In this document: one piece after another, positions 10,041 through 17,511 of the stretch | Position numbering within the stretch: the stretch's first letter is position 1 | Layout: every line of letters begins with the position of its first letter | Source: a virus | IMG/VR virus record: IMGVR_UViG_3300019763_000011 | Span: 1 to 56,710 of that record | DNA: 56,710 bases | Strand: one strand, 5' to 3' | Position numbers and translations under genes: made by a program | Notes under the pieces: model-generated | Seen by the model: only the letters and a program-made list of their open reading frames with translations | Databases searched by the model: none | What the model was told of the DNA's origin: nothing

Positions 10041-10411
10041 GAAATGTTCTCCTCATCAAAATCAACCCCATACTTAAACCCCTTCAAATAATCGTTATTA
10101 TCTCTTGGAAGGAGCATGTATATACCACTACTGTTATTTATAGGTAATTTATTATTTCTTGTCGATGATGATCCCATTGTTAATTGGTATACCAAAACCC
10201 CAACAAATATAGATACTACTGTTGATATCATAAACCCAGCAACCAACCCCCATACAGCAGCTTTCGATTTTATGGAAACAATCTCAACTTGGGTTGTTAG
10301 GTTAGTATCGTTTATTCTCTGGTCAACTACATCAACCTTTTTTTCCAGCTTCTCTAGGGTCATCAGAACGTGATTTGACCACGATTCCCACCCTTGATTA
10401 CTATCTCCCAT
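10037..10411 (-). CDS. Membrane-anchored coiled-coil protein coupled to the PAS-GAF gene
   Basis: A 124-residue protein with an N-terminal helix of coiled-coil character (LMTLEKLEKKVDVVDQRIND), one strongly hydrophobic segment at about residues 52-77 (VWGLVAGFMISTVVSIFVGV) and a polar C-terminal half of about 45 residues. The layout, amphipathic helix then a single membrane span, resembles XhlA-type membrane proteins and some holin partners. The coupling to the PAS-GAF gene (4-nt overlap) suggests instead a membrane anchor for that sensor. Either reading is possible. Confidence 0.65.
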   Translation of the reverse strand: MGDSNQGWESWSNHVLMTLEKLEKKVDVVDQRINDTNLTTQVEIVSIKSKAAVWGLVAGFMISTVVSIFVGVLVYQLTMGSSSTRNNKLPINNSSGIYMLLPRDNNDYLKGFKYGVDFDEENIS

Positions 10412-10499
10412 TGTATAATACCATCCTATGATTACCTGTTTAATTCCAAATGGTTACATAGACATTTTTAGATTACTCACTTTTTCATTCGGATATATG

Positions 10500-10507
10500 T
10501 ATTTATG
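10500..10507 (-). promoter_or_regulatory. Possible late promoter CATAAATA
   Basis: One mismatch from TATAAATA, in the 98-nt gap upstream of the membrane protein that starts at 10411, at a distance of about 90 nt. Weak: no other support. Confidence 0.25.
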
Positions 10508-10509
10508 TA

Positions 10510-11027
10510 TCATCTATTAAATATTCCTGTTTTGTTTCCTTTTTTAACATTTGACTTGGCTTTTCGGAACTTCTGTACCAAATTAGTTCTCAACTTCTTA
10601 CTGAAGTCCTTTGACCATGTACTAACGACAACATCTTCTATGTCTTCCATCGGAACTTCCATAGGGTTTGATATATAATATGATGGGTTATAAAAGTATC
10701 TTCTTACAGCATTTTTAAGAAATGGGAACTCAGATAAAAGTCTTTCCCATGTCAACCTAAAGTTTCCGTTTGTGTGTTCCCATTCTCTCATCCAAGATTG
10801 AACAAAATGTCTACGGTGAGTTCTTGGGATATAAGTGAAATTAATTCCTTGGAAGAAATGCCATTCGTGTCCAGTGTTTGGATGTCTACCAGAATACGCA
10901 TACATCAAAAGTATCGTAGGATTAGGATCATTATGCCACGCAATCAAGTATAGCGGAATTTGTAAAAATGACCCGATTTCCAAAGAACATTCTGGAATCT
11001 CTTAGTATATTGTATCCTAAGTGCCAT
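10510..11027 (-). pseudogene. Structural-type gene with a 5-nt frameshifting insertion, downstream copy
   Basis: The ATG at 11027 opens MALRIQYTKRFQNVLWKSGH and continues to FYKFRYT, then meets TGA at 10946-10944. The conserved remainder (AWHNDPNPTILLMYAYSGRH through the C-terminus KGNKTGIFNR) continues in another frame to 10510. Removing five bases (TGATT, about 10942-10946) would restore ...KFRYTAWHNDPNP. A TTG at 10983 could start the downstream 157 codons but has no ribosome site. A second, diverged copy of the first 31 codons lies at 11757-11850, beyond the homing endonuclease; it is intact up to AWHN. The gene follows a gp4-like gene, so a virion or assembly role is likely; I do not recognise the family with certainty. 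It is either broken, rescued at RNA or translation level, or carries an assembly error. Confidence 0.7.
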
Positions 11028-11730
11028 AACAAATATCCGCTATATATACGTCCTCACTATTAAAGATTTTGTTCATTAATTGCTCCTTTGTAATATCACA
11101 CCTATCTCGTTTTATTATATTTTGTTTCCTATCCAACATTCGTAGGTTATTTATGTTTGATATTATATACGGTGGTATGTTTTGTCTAAAACCTTCCTGT
11201 ACTGAATATATATGATCTAAATTATACTTACTCCTTGGCAAACCATCAGGGTTTATTTCACCAATGTGTTTTCTATACACTTTTTCTGTCATATTATATA
11301 CTGTTCTTCTGTATATCTTCCATTCACCCCAAAGTTCTTCTTTAGTAAAACCTCTGATAGAATCCCAATATTTAACATGTTTTTTCCCATTCTCTTTTCT
11401 GGCATCTTTACATTTCTTTGAGTTTTTTATAGAAACACTCATATTACTTCTGTAATCATCTGTTGTTCTTATGTCACACAACCTATCATAATCTATTTTC
11501 CACCTACTTTTCTGTGAACACGAATTACAAATGTGATCAGGAAATTTGTTTATAAATTGATATGAATTACTGTCAAACACCTCACCACAATCAGGGCATA
11601 TAATTTTAATTTTTAGTGTGGATTTTTTAGGGAAATGTTCATCAAGTGATCTACCATCATACCTTTCGATAACACATAATTTCATTTCGTCAGTTAGTAA
11701 CCTAATTCTCGACCCTATATTATAACTCAT
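11017..11730 (-). CDS. HNH-type homing endonuclease inserted in a structural-type gene
   Basis: The 237-residue protein has a zinc-ribbon-like segment (CPDCGEVF ... HICNSC, residues 48-71) and a C-terminal HNH-type core: YNLDHIYSVQEGF followed by ISNINNLRMLDRKQNI and KRDRCD. This order is typical of phage homing endonucleases. The start at 11730 has an ideal AGGAGGT ribosome site, and a TATAAATA late motif lies 17-24 nt upstream, so the gene brings its own expression signals. Its last 11 nt overlap the start of the downstream copy of the gene it splits. It probably cuts the uninterrupted allele of that gene in related phages; the target is inferred from position. Confidence 0.8.
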   Translation of the reverse strand: MSYNIGSRIRLLTDEMKLCVIERYDGRSLDEHFPKKSTLKIKIICPDCGEVFDSNSYQFINKFPDHICNSCSQKSRWKIDYDRLCDIRTTDDYRSNMSVSIKNSKKCKDARKENGKKHVKYWDSIRGFTKEELWGEWKIYRRTVYNMTEKVYRKHIGEINPDGLPRSKYNLDHIYSVQEGFRQNIPPYIISNINNLRMLDRKQNIIKRDRCDITKEQLMNKIFNSEDVYIADICYGT

Positions 11731-11739
11731 AAATACCTC

Positions 11740-11850
11740 CTATTGGTATTTATAAAAATTATGCCACGCCTGATACTTAAACTTGTAAAAGTGCCCTGAT
11801 TTCCAGTGAACATTTTTAAATCTCTTGTTGTACTGTATTCTCAATGCCAT
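11740..11850 (-). pseudogene. Truncated, diverged 5' copy of the gene at 10510-11027
   Basis: Thirty-six codons starting at 11850, overlapping the stop of the gp4-like gene (TAATG). The product begins MALRIQYNKRFKNVHWKSGH and reads on to YKFKYQAWHN, matching the downstream copy at 23 of the first 26 residues. The codons differ mostly at third positions, so the copies have diverged under coding constraint and are not a fresh duplication. Homology ends in a shared 12-nt sequence, GCGTGGCATAAT; five foreign codons (FYKYQ) and TAG follow and run into the endonuclease ribosome site. Joining this copy to the downstream gene at the 12-nt repeat would give one intact reading frame. Confidence 0.75.
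11747..11754 (-). promoter_or_regulatory. Putative late promoter of the HNH endonuclease gene
   Basis: An exact TATAAATA on the minus strand, 17 nt before the start at 11730 and directly at the border where homology to the host gene ends. It appears to belong to the inserted element. Confidence 0.45.
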
Positions 11851-12317
11851 TATTTTTTCCCAAATAATTCTTTTTCTGTTATTATTTTAAATATCCAACC
11901 TTTTCTAAGACAATATGCCCTAGCTGATCTCCACTTAGCTTGATTTGTTTTATATGCTCTGTCTTCGGTTAACATAGTTTTTCTGCTTTTGTTAGAAGAT
12001 CTTGTTGGTGGTATTGTCTGTTTGTATGGTTTTACTTCAATAAGATATGTATCACCATTCTTTGTTTCTATAACAAAATCAGGGTAATATCGTCTAAACC
12101 TAGGCTTGTTATTTCTTATTGGTTCTAAAGGATCTTGGTATTTTATAACAATCTCCTCACTTGACCAACCAATGACACCGGAAGAGTAGTCTGCCCAACG
12201 ACAGAATGCCTCTTCCCATGACGATCTACATATAATAGGAGGTCTTCCTTTATATTTCTCAGGATAAACTGGTACATACTTAGTATCACCCTTATTAATA
12301 TGTGTTTTTATTGACAA
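11850..12317 (-). CDS. 4: T4 gp4-like head completion protein (TnsA-like nuclease fold)
   Basis: A 155-residue protein whose layout matches T4 gp4 (gp50). The N-terminal part has YKGRPPIICRSSWEEAFCRW, then a nuclease core with YYPDFVIETKNGDTYLIEVK, the D...E-x-K signature of TnsA-type endonucleases, and a basic C-terminus (RRAYCLRKGWIFKIITEKEL type). In T4 this protein completes filled heads before tail joining. It follows groES directly (stop and start adjacent) and overlaps the truncated gene copy at 11850. Length is close to the T4 family (about 150). Confidence 0.85.
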   Translation of the reverse strand: MSIKTHINKGDTKYVPVYPEKYKGRPPIICRSSWEEAFCRWADYSSGVIGWSSEEIVIKYQDPLEPIRNNKPRFRRYYPDFVIETKNGDTYLIEVKPYKQTIPPTRSSNKSRKTMLTEDRAYKTNQAKWRSARAYCLRKGWIFKIITEKELFGKK

Positions 12318-12623
12318 TTAAACTCCCTCTTCTTCCTCAACGACCCCTAGAATATCATCTTCTCTCATCATCAAGTAGTCTTTGCCACCAACTTTGATAT
12401 CATTTCCAGCATACTTACCGAACATAACAAAATCACCTACTTTAACATCAAGAGGTAAAACTTTCCCTTCTGGTGTTACCATTCCTTTTCCAGCAGCAAT
12501 GACAATCCCTTGTTGGGGTTTCTCTTTGTTGCCAGTGTCAGGCATAATAATACCACCCGCTGTTACATTGTCTTCTACAATACACTGAATAATCAATCTG
12601 TCTTTCATTGGTCTGATATGCAT
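12318..12623 (-). CDS. groES: GroES-type co-chaperonin
   Basis: At 101 residues this is the normal length of GroES. It starts MHIRPMKDRLIIQCI, carries the mobile loop with TAGGIIMPD at about residues 20-30 that docks GroEL, then KPQQGIVIAAGKG, DVKVGDFVMFGKYAG and a closing DYLMMREDDILGVV. It is a true GroES homologue rather than the diverged T4 gp31. It would cap the host GroEL during capsid-protein folding; its place next to the gp4-like gene fits a head-assembly role. The ribosome site is AAGGAG, 10 nt before the start. Confidence 0.92.
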   Translation of the reverse strand: MHIRPMKDRLIIQCIVEDNVTAGGIIMPDTGNKEKPQQGIVIAAGKGMVTPEGKVLPLDVKVGDFVMFGKYAGNDIKVGGKDYLMMREDDILGVVEEEEGV

Positions 12624-12664
12624 AGTTCTCGTTCTCCTTTTTGTTCACAAATTAGTTTATCTTC

Positions 12665-12850
12665 TTACTCTTTTTCGCCTTTCCATTCTTTATCTACCAT
12701 GTTAAAAAAATCTTTCTTCTCTTGGTCTGACATATCGGCAACAGAATCAAATCCTGCCTTCTGTAATTTACCTTTGAAGAATTTCTGGTAACCAGACTCT
12801 TCATTGACCTCACCACCTACATAAATATCAATCTTTTCTAATAAATCCAT
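12665..12850 (-). CDS. Small phage protein, 61 aa, function unknown
   Basis: Begins MDLLEKIDIYVGGEVNEES, then YQKFFKGKLQKAGFDS and an acidic-basic C-terminal helix (SDQEKKDFFNMVDKEWKG). Small proteins of this pattern recur in large marine phage genomes. AGGAGA ribosome site 7 nt upstream; 11 nt downstream of the preceding gene, in the same transcript as groES. No function can be assigned. Confidence 0.7.
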   Translation of the reverse strand: MDLLEKIDIYVGGEVNEESGYQKFFKGKLQKAGFDSVADMSDQEKKDFFNMVDKEWKGEKE

Positions 12851-12861
12851 TATATTATCTC

Positions 12862-13122
12862 CTATTTTTCTGAAATACCTCTACGGCCTAATTCTTGTTT
12901 AACAATTTTATTCTGAAGCATTTTTCTACCAGTACCAAAACCACTTTCTTCACTCCAAGATTTCAAAACTTCATCACTTAGACCACGAATTTGATCTCTA
13001 ATTTCAATAGGTGTTCTGCCGTCTGCATCCAAAAACCAATCAAACTTTTTAACTGCGGCGGCAATCTTTTTCATAGCACCTTCACTTACAAGATATTTTT
13101 CTACAATCATATCAATTTTCAT
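12862..13122 (-). CDS. Leader-bearing small protein (86 aa), candidate packaged protein
   Basis: The N-terminus MKIDMIVEKYLVSEGAM contains a variant of the leader shared by many genes here, with a possible head-protease site after VSE. The remainder is a helical basic domain ending LGRRGISEK. The start overlaps the stop of the next gene upstream by 1 nt. A packaged internal protein is inferred from the leader only; no family is recognised. Confidence 0.6.
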   Translation of the reverse strand: MKIDMIVEKYLVSEGAMKKIAAAVKKFDWFLDADGRTPIEIRDQIRGLSDEVLKSWSEESGFGTGRKMLQNKIVKQELGRRGISEK

Positions 13123-13631
13123 TATACTAATCCCCCTTTACCATTTGATTTTTCCATGTTATACTCATCTGGATTTTGTTTCTTCCACATCATCCAACCT
13201 TTCACATACTTACCACTAACCAATAATACCCAAAACAATGAATATACAATAGTCTTTTTCATATCCATATCTTGGTCCTTGAATAGTTTATCAATTTCTA
13301 ACCAGACTGACAACGCAGGATAAAAAGCAAGTGTGGGAAATGCTTCTGATTTAACAACATCCCACCAATGACCAATATCCTCATTCAGAGATTCATCTGA
13401 TTCTCTAATCTTTTGTTTCTGGATCTCTTTCATCGTTCTATACTTTGTACCAAACCCTTTGTTGATCAGAGTAAGAACTTCATCTTCCAGACCAAGTGTA
13501 ATAACTTGATCAACAAATCCACTAAATTCTTGTTGTAGATATGATTTAGTTTTTCGTATATCCATTCTCTTTAAGAGTAACTTGGCACTGTCAACCATGT
13601 TCTCATTAAGAAGATAATTATCAAATTTCAT
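13122..13631 (-). CDS. Leader-bearing membrane protein (169 aa), candidate packaged protein
   Basis: The start at 13631 is preferred to the in-frame ATG at 13655 because AAGGAG precedes it at the right distance. The product opens MKFDNYLLNENMVDSAKLLL, matching the leader pattern with a possible cut after LNE. A helical middle part follows, then one or two hydrophobic segments (EAFPTLAFYPALSVWL; KKTIVYSLFWVLLVSGKYV). A TATAAATA motif lies 29-36 nt upstream, fitting late expression. The combination suggests an internal head protein that enters the host membrane after injection, which is inference. Confidence 0.6.
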   Translation of the reverse strand: MKFDNYLLNENMVDSAKLLLKRMDIRKTKSYLQQEFSGFVDQVITLGLEDEVLTLINKGFGTKYRTMKEIQKQKIRESDESLNEDIGHWWDVVKSEAFPTLAFYPALSVWLEIDKLFKDQDMDMKKTIVYSLFWVLLVSGKYVKGWMMWKKQNPDEYNMEKSNGKGGLV

Positions 13632-13659
13632 TATATTCTCCTTTGTACCATTCAATTAG

Positions 13660-13667
13660 TATTTATA
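13660..13667 (-). promoter_or_regulatory. Putative late promoter, leftward
   Basis: Exact TATAAATA on the minus strand, 29 nt before the start at 13631. Together with the rightward motif at 13672 it makes a divergent late promoter pair in a 90-nt gap. Confidence 0.5.
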
Positions 13668-13671
13668 AAAA

Positions 13672-13679
13672 CATAAATA
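13672..13679 (+). promoter_or_regulatory. Putative late promoter, rightward (CATAAATA)
   Basis: One mismatch to TATAAATA, 42 nt upstream of the virion-type gene at 13722. It faces away from the leftward motif at 13660. Confidence 0.35.
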
Positions 13680-13721
13680 CATTATATACAGTAATACTAA
13701 CAAAAGGAGAATTTTTATAAT

Positions 13722-14189
13722 ATGGCAACTTTAGAGAAAAATGGATACTCATATACAGGTTACACAGAACCTTTCTTTACACCTGATACCATCACATCTG
13801 GTGATGTTTTGGCAAAGATAGGTGGTTATGATACTATGTCCATCACTGGTGCAGTAGATATCAGTTTAACAGAGTTTAGAAATGCTGGTTTGTTCGTGAG
13901 ATTTGATACATCATTAACAGGAACAACACATACATCTGGGGATATCAACTTTGACACTAATAAAGGTGGTGACATCTGGGTTATTGAAGTTGACGGTACA
14001 CAAGTAACTGTATCTGATGTTCAATATGATAATGTGAATGGTGTATACAATGTTGAATTGAGTGGATCGGTTACTGTTGTTGCAACCAAACCTTATATGG
14101 TTGTTGGTCGTGTAGTTGATGTTGGTGATATTACTGCATCAAGAGATTATGCTATCGGTGAAAAAGTGTTAGAACAATACCCAGCTTAA
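13722..14189 (+). CDS. Probable virion protein, 155 aa, beta-rich
   Basis: Not a family I recognise. The protein is low in Lys and Arg and rich in Thr, Val, Gly and Asp, with beta-strand patterns throughout (LFVRFDTSLTG, GGDIWVIEVDGTQVTVSD, VVATKPYMVVGRVVDVGD). This is typical of capsid decoration or fibre-associated proteins. It follows a candidate late promoter and a strong AAAAGGAG ribosome site. It is 15 nt ahead of the leader-bearing HAD gene. Structural role is inferred from composition and context. Confidence 0.6.
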   Translation: MATLEKNGYSYTGYTEPFFTPDTITSGDVLAKIGGYDTMSITGAVDISLTEFRNAGLFVRFDTSLTGTTHTSGDINFDTNKGGDIWVIEVDGTQVTVSDVQYDNVNGVYNVELSGSVTVVATKPYMVVGRVVDVGDITASRDYAIGEKVLEQYPA

Positions 14190-14204
14190 CAAGGAATTAA
14201 ACTT

Positions 14205-14888
14205 ATGAGATTTGAAAAATACATAACAGAAATGGCAGATAAACAGTATGGTGCTGGTATAACTTTTATAGATATCGACGAAACCGTGTTTAGAACATTC
14301 GCCAAAATCTTAGTTGTAAAGAATGGTAAGACTGTTAGAGAATTAGACAATCAAGAATTCAATTCTTATGTCCTTAAAGATGGGGAAGATTACAACTTTG
14401 ATCAATTCAGAGATGCAGAACTGTTCAACAAATCATCTATACCTATCCCTCAAACTGTGGGTAGGATTACTAAGATGTTGGCTCAAATAAAAGCCAATGA
14501 ACGGAATAGTAAGATTGTGTTCCTTACAGCAAGAGGATCTTTTGATGACAAGAAAACCTTTCTATCTACTTTTGAAAAGTATGGTATACGAATGGATAGA
14601 CCAGACGTATATGTTGAAAGAGTTGGTGATATAAAATTAGGGACAGTAGACGCAAAAAAGAAAAAGGTTATGCTGGATTATATTTCAACTGGTAAATATC
14701 GTCGTGTTCGTTTGTTGGATGATCACCTACCAAATCTTAAAGCACTAAAAGATATTGAAAACAAACTACCAAAAAATATTGAAAAGAAGGTTGTTGATAC
14801 ATACGATTTAGATGGTGGTGGCAAACTTCCAGTTATAAGTTTCTATGCATTACATGTACAACCTGATGGTTCACTGAAAAGAGTATAA
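14205..14888 (+). CDS. HAD-family phosphatase with a capsid-targeting-like leader
   Basis: After the leader MRFEKYITE the 227-residue protein has a HAD core. Motif I is FIDIDETVF (residues 21-29; D23 and D25 would be nucleophile and acid). Motif II is VFLTARGSF with its Thr. A Lys-rich stretch VDAKKKKV is in the motif III position, and motif IV is VRLLDDHLPNL. These are the residues of a working phosphatase; the substrate is unknown. The leader suggests the enzyme is packed in the head, cut after YITE and injected. The gene is followed after 10 nt by another candidate virion protein. Confidence 0.75.
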   Translation: MRFEKYITEMADKQYGAGITFIDIDETVFRTFAKILVVKNGKTVRELDNQEFNSYVLKDGEDYNFDQFRDAELFNKSSIPIPQTVGRITKMLAQIKANERNSKIVFLTARGSFDDKKTFLSTFEKYGIRMDRPDVYVERVGDIKLGTVDAKKKKVMLDYISTGKYRRVRLLDDHLPNLKALKDIENKLPKNIEKKVVDTYDLDGGGKLPVISFYALHVQPDGSLKRV

Positions 14889-14898
14889 GGAGAGATCA

Positions 14899-15507
14899 AT
14901 GGATATATTAGATAAAATTAATGGTAAATTATATAGTTATGATGAACTCAGGGACATGGAAATAGTTCTTGAAATGTCAATGTTGATTCAAGAAGATGAC
15001 CTTATGAATGAAGCGTTTGACTTGTCACTACTAAAAACTGGTGGTAAGGCATTAATGAAAGGATTAGGTCTACATGCAAGTAAATCGGGTGATGGTCTGA
15101 TACAAATGGCTTTAAAGTCTGGTAAATTGATGGCAGAATTCGTATGGCATATACTAAAAGCTGCGGCTGGAAATAAAGATTCTAAAATCAGAGTAAAAGA
15201 AATTGCTAACACACAGATATCAAAAGAAGATTTTATGAACTTCTTATTGAAACTTGATATGGCTACTCTTCATATGGTTACAGGTCCGTTACATATGCTT
15301 GACGCTATCACTGGATGGCACATTGGTGTTCATATCAAATCAAAAGTTGGTGATATTATGATCAAGGCAAAAGAAGCCATCAATAACTTGGTTGATGCGG
15401 CAAAAGGAACTGATACTTCTATAAGAAAGAAATTGAAATCTCTGATGCATGGCATAGCTAGATTGTTTGGGTTAGATGACGAACAATCCACAATAAAGAG
15501 TCTATAA
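14899..15507 (+). CDS. Helical protein (202 aa) with a possible head-protease pro-region
   Basis: Begins MDILDKINGKLYSYDELRD; the acidic N-terminal 40 residues end near LMNEAF, a plausible (L/I)-x-E cleavage site. The rest is helical with Lys/Gly-rich and amphipathic parts (TGGKALMKGLGLHASKSG; KAKEAINNLVDAAKG). This layout of acidic pro-peptide followed by basic helical body is like T4 internal head proteins, but no homology is claimed. A good GGAGAG ribosome site precedes it, and its stop overlaps the next start. Confidence 0.6.
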   Translation: MDILDKINGKLYSYDELRDMEIVLEMSMLIQEDDLMNEAFDLSLLKTGGKALMKGLGLHASKSGDGLIQMALKSGKLMAEFVWHILKAAAGNKDSKIRVKEIANTQISKEDFMNFLLKLDMATLHMVTGPLHMLDAITGWHIGVHIKSKVGDIMIKAKEAINNLVDAAKGTDTSIRKKLKSLMHGIARLFGLDDEQSTIKSL

Positions 15508-15659
15508 TGGAACTTATTGATATTATAGACCTTATGTTAAATGAAGAGGGAGAAGGTGCCGTTGGAACCACCACTGGTGATGTCGCCCAAGTAGAAATCG
15601 GAACCAAATCTTCCTGTAAAAAGAAAAAACGCAAAAAACTCAAAGACATATTGAAATAG
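15507..15659 (+). CDS. Small protein with strongly basic C-terminus (50 aa)
   Basis: The start overlaps the previous stop (TAATG). The product begins MELIDIIDLMLNEEGEG and ends in a Lys/Arg-rich stretch (CKKKKRKKLKDILK). The acidic start with LNE, then a polybasic tail, would suit a DNA-binding internal head peptide released by the head protease; this is inference. No family is recognised. Confidence 0.5.
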   Translation: MELIDIIDLMLNEEGEGAVGTTTGDVAQVEIGTKSSCKKKKRKKLKDILK

Positions 15660-15661
15660 TG

Positions 15662-15690
15662 TTTACATAATTAGAACATCTTGGTATAGT
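15662..15690 (+). promoter_or_regulatory. Host-type (sigma70) promoter
   Basis: TTTACA, 17-nt spacer, TATAGT, placed 35 nt before the start at 15725. Confidence 0.6.
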
Positions 15691-15724
15691 AGATATATTG
15701 TTATTTACTCAAACGAGGTGTTTT

Positions 15725-15994
15725 ATGTCGATGAAAAAATTAAAAAAAGTAATTAGAAAAGAATGGAACATCACCTACTATCAAATTGATAGGGATGTTC
15801 CATTAATTGCGCTTGCCGAGAAGATTGCATGTGACACAGAAAAATGTACTATTGAAGAAGCATATAATATGTACATAGACAATCCAAACCTTCATTTACC
15901 GGGATTAATATCTCTTTGTATAATTGACGGTCTTGGTATCGACACCAATAAAGTCAATTGTAACATGACTTTACGTACGATTTTTGAACTATGA
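15725..15994 (+). CDS. Small protein of unknown function, 89 aa
   Basis: The start at 15725 (MSMKKLKKVIRKEW) follows GAGGTG; an upstream in-frame ATG overlaps the promoter. A basic N-terminus is followed by helices (VPLIALAEKIACDT) and three Cys residues in the C-terminal half. It is a single gene behind its own sigma70-type promoter, so it is probably expressed early in the middle of late genes. No function is assigned. Confidence 0.6.
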   Translation: MSMKKLKKVIRKEWNITYYQIDRDVPLIALAEKIACDTEKCTIEEAYNMYIDNPNLHLPGLISLCIIDGLGIDTNKVNCNMTLRTIFEL

Positions 15995-16018
15995 GAAAGA
16001 AAAAATTATTTCTTCTTG

Positions 16019-16026
16019 TATAAATA
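16019..16026 (+). promoter_or_regulatory. Putative late promoter TATAAATA
   Basis: Exact octamer 50 nt before the virion-type gene at 16077, in a short gap after the small gene that ends at 15994. Confidence 0.5.
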
Positions 16027-16076
16027 ATAACAGAACCCATTTGGGTTAATTAAAAAAATAAGGAGAATTAAAAATT

Positions 16077-17423
16077 ATGGCTATTGATTATTTACAAGGT
16101 AGACCTGTAACGCCTGTTGCGTTTACAGTCACAACTCTAACAGGCATCGTTGATGCTGTTGAAACACTTGATATTGGAACCGCAGTTGGTTTGGTTGACG
16201 GTACTTATACTGGTGTTGCTACTGGTGGTGCGACCGCTGGTAATGATGACCTTACCGTTTCGGTTGTTGTTTCTGGTACAGGAACAATTGTTACATTTGA
16301 CACAGTTAGTATTGTTGACGGTGGTACTGGTTACGATGAGACACAAGATGCAGGAATTACTATTGACGCAACACTTCTTGGTGGGTCTGCTGGTAGTTTG
16401 ACATTTGATGTAGCATCTACTGTTGGTGCTGTTGCAACAACAACTGTTACAGATGGTGGAACAGGTTGGATTACTGGTGACGCTATTACTGCTGACGAAA
16501 CAATTTCTGATGGTTCTGGTTCTGGTGTTAGTGTTACAGTAACAGCCTCGGCTCTTGTTAATGACACACCTGAAACTGGTGGTGTTGTATCTGCACTAAC
16601 AATCGTTGAAGGTGGTGAAGATTATGTTGGTGGTGATCTTGAAACAGTTACTTATAACGGTGATGGTGAAGTTGGTGTTCCATCCGAAGACTACGTTGAT
16701 CATGATGAGTATGAACTTGGTGGTGTTGTTGTAGAATACGCAAAACCTTATAACGCAACTGCTCCACAGTCTGATTGGCAAGGTACTATGACAGGTGGTT
16801 ATAATCCTGCTGACACACCTTCATTGGAACCTGATGATAACAATCCAGAAATTGGAACAGTTCTTTTGGCTGATATGCCTCAATTGGCTGTTCAAAAGAA
16901 ATACATTGATGATGGATCTGTTGTTGTTTATGCAGAACCTACTATTGTAAACGGTTCAGGTGAAGTAGTTGGTAACACAGTTCGTGCCGAGGATATTGGT
17001 GATGAAGCTCGTTGTACAGCTCTTGGTTTTACTTGGACAACTGAATCAACAGGTGACGGAAACACTGGTTCTTATGGTTACTGTTACGAACCAGCATCTG
17101 CATTTGACTCAGGTCTTGTTGAAGAAGAATGTGTTCGTTCTGGTTTCTATTTTGACGCAGACCTTGATGTGTGTGTTGACACATCAACCCCAGCAAATAT
17201 GACTACTTATGGTCAAGTTGCATGTAAGGAAGCTGGTTGGTTCTTTGATGGAACTGATTGTGTTGATTGGGATACTATTGACTTTGGTGTTGATTACACA
17301 ACTCAACTTACTTGTGATGCCGCTGGCGGTGTTTGGATTGCTGGTACTTGTTTCTCACCAGAATCATTCGGTAACGGTCAATCTGGTAACTTCTCAGAAA
17401 CAGTTGGTTCACATAACGACTAA
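16077..17423 (+). CDS. Virion-type protein with a repeated Cys-pair module at the C-terminus (448 aa)
   Basis: The first 260 residues are low-complexity and beta-rich (Gly, Thr, Val, Asp; GGTGYDETQDAGITID; VTDGGTGWITGDAIT), with few Lys or Arg. Residues about 315-435 hold four units of about 30-35 residues, each with C-x3-G-(F/W) and a second Cys: CTALGFTW...YCYE, CVRSGFYFD...VCVD, CKEAGWFFDGTDCVD, CDAAGGVWIAGTCF. Such paired cysteines suggest disulfide-stabilised surface modules, notable in a protein made in the cytoplasm. Its own late motif and the terminator behind it make it a single-gene late transcript. I expect a fibre or capsid decoration; no family is recognised. Confidence 0.65.
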   Translation: MAIDYLQGRPVTPVAFTVTTLTGIVDAVETLDIGTAVGLVDGTYTGVATGGATAGNDDLTVSVVVSGTGTIVTFDTVSIVDGGTGYDETQDAGITIDATLLGGSAGSLTFDVASTVGAVATTTVTDGGTGWITGDAITADETISDGSGSGVSVTVTASALVNDTPETGGVVSALTIVEGGEDYVGGDLETVTYNGDGEVGVPSEDYVDHDEYELGGVVVEYAKPYNATAPQSDWQGTMTGGYNPADTPSLEPDDNNPEIGTVLLADMPQLAVQKKYIDDGSVVVYAEPTIVNGSGEVVGNTVRAEDIGDEARCTALGFTWTTESTGDGNTGSYGYCYEPASAFDSGLVEEECVRSGFYFDADLDVCVDTSTPANMTTYGQVACKEAGWFFDGTDCVDWDTIDFGVDYTTQLTCDAAGGVWIAGTCFSPESFGNGQSGNFSETVGSHND

Positions 17424-17449
17424 TCAGTTAATCTAATTAATTGAATTCA

Positions 17450-17481
17450 GGGTGATATCTTTCGGGGTATCACCCTTTTTT
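17450..17481 (+). terminator. Rho-independent terminator
   Basis: GGGTGATA / TATCACCC stem with a 10-nt loop followed by six T, 26 nt after the virion-type gene. Confidence 0.85.
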
Positions 17482-17482
17482 A

Positions 17483-17511
17483 TTGACTATTATTCAGGAT
17501 AATAGTATTAT
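17483..17511 (+). promoter_or_regulatory. Sigma70-type promoter for cca
   Basis: TTGACT, 17-nt spacer, TATTAT, starting directly at the end of the preceding terminator and 27 nt before the cca start. Confidence 0.65.

Noticed and set aside
10510-10983. Independent 157-codon gene with TTG start
   Set aside because: There is no ribosome site before the TTG, and the first 14 residues are an out-of-frame reading of the conserved N-terminus found in the ATG-started copy. I treat it as the 3' part of the frameshifted gene.
10930-11850. Group I intron carrying the HNH gene
   Set aside because: The sequence outside the endonuclease gene is only about 100 nt, too short for a ribozyme core, and the shared 12-nt border cannot supply both a U before the 5' site and a final G of the intron. 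A free-standing endonuclease insertion with duplicated flank fits better, although RNA-level rescue is not excluded.
13122-13655. Longer start for the leader-bearing membrane protein
   Set aside because: The ATG at 13655 has no ribosome site and would put eight residues before the leader; AAGGAG supports 13631.
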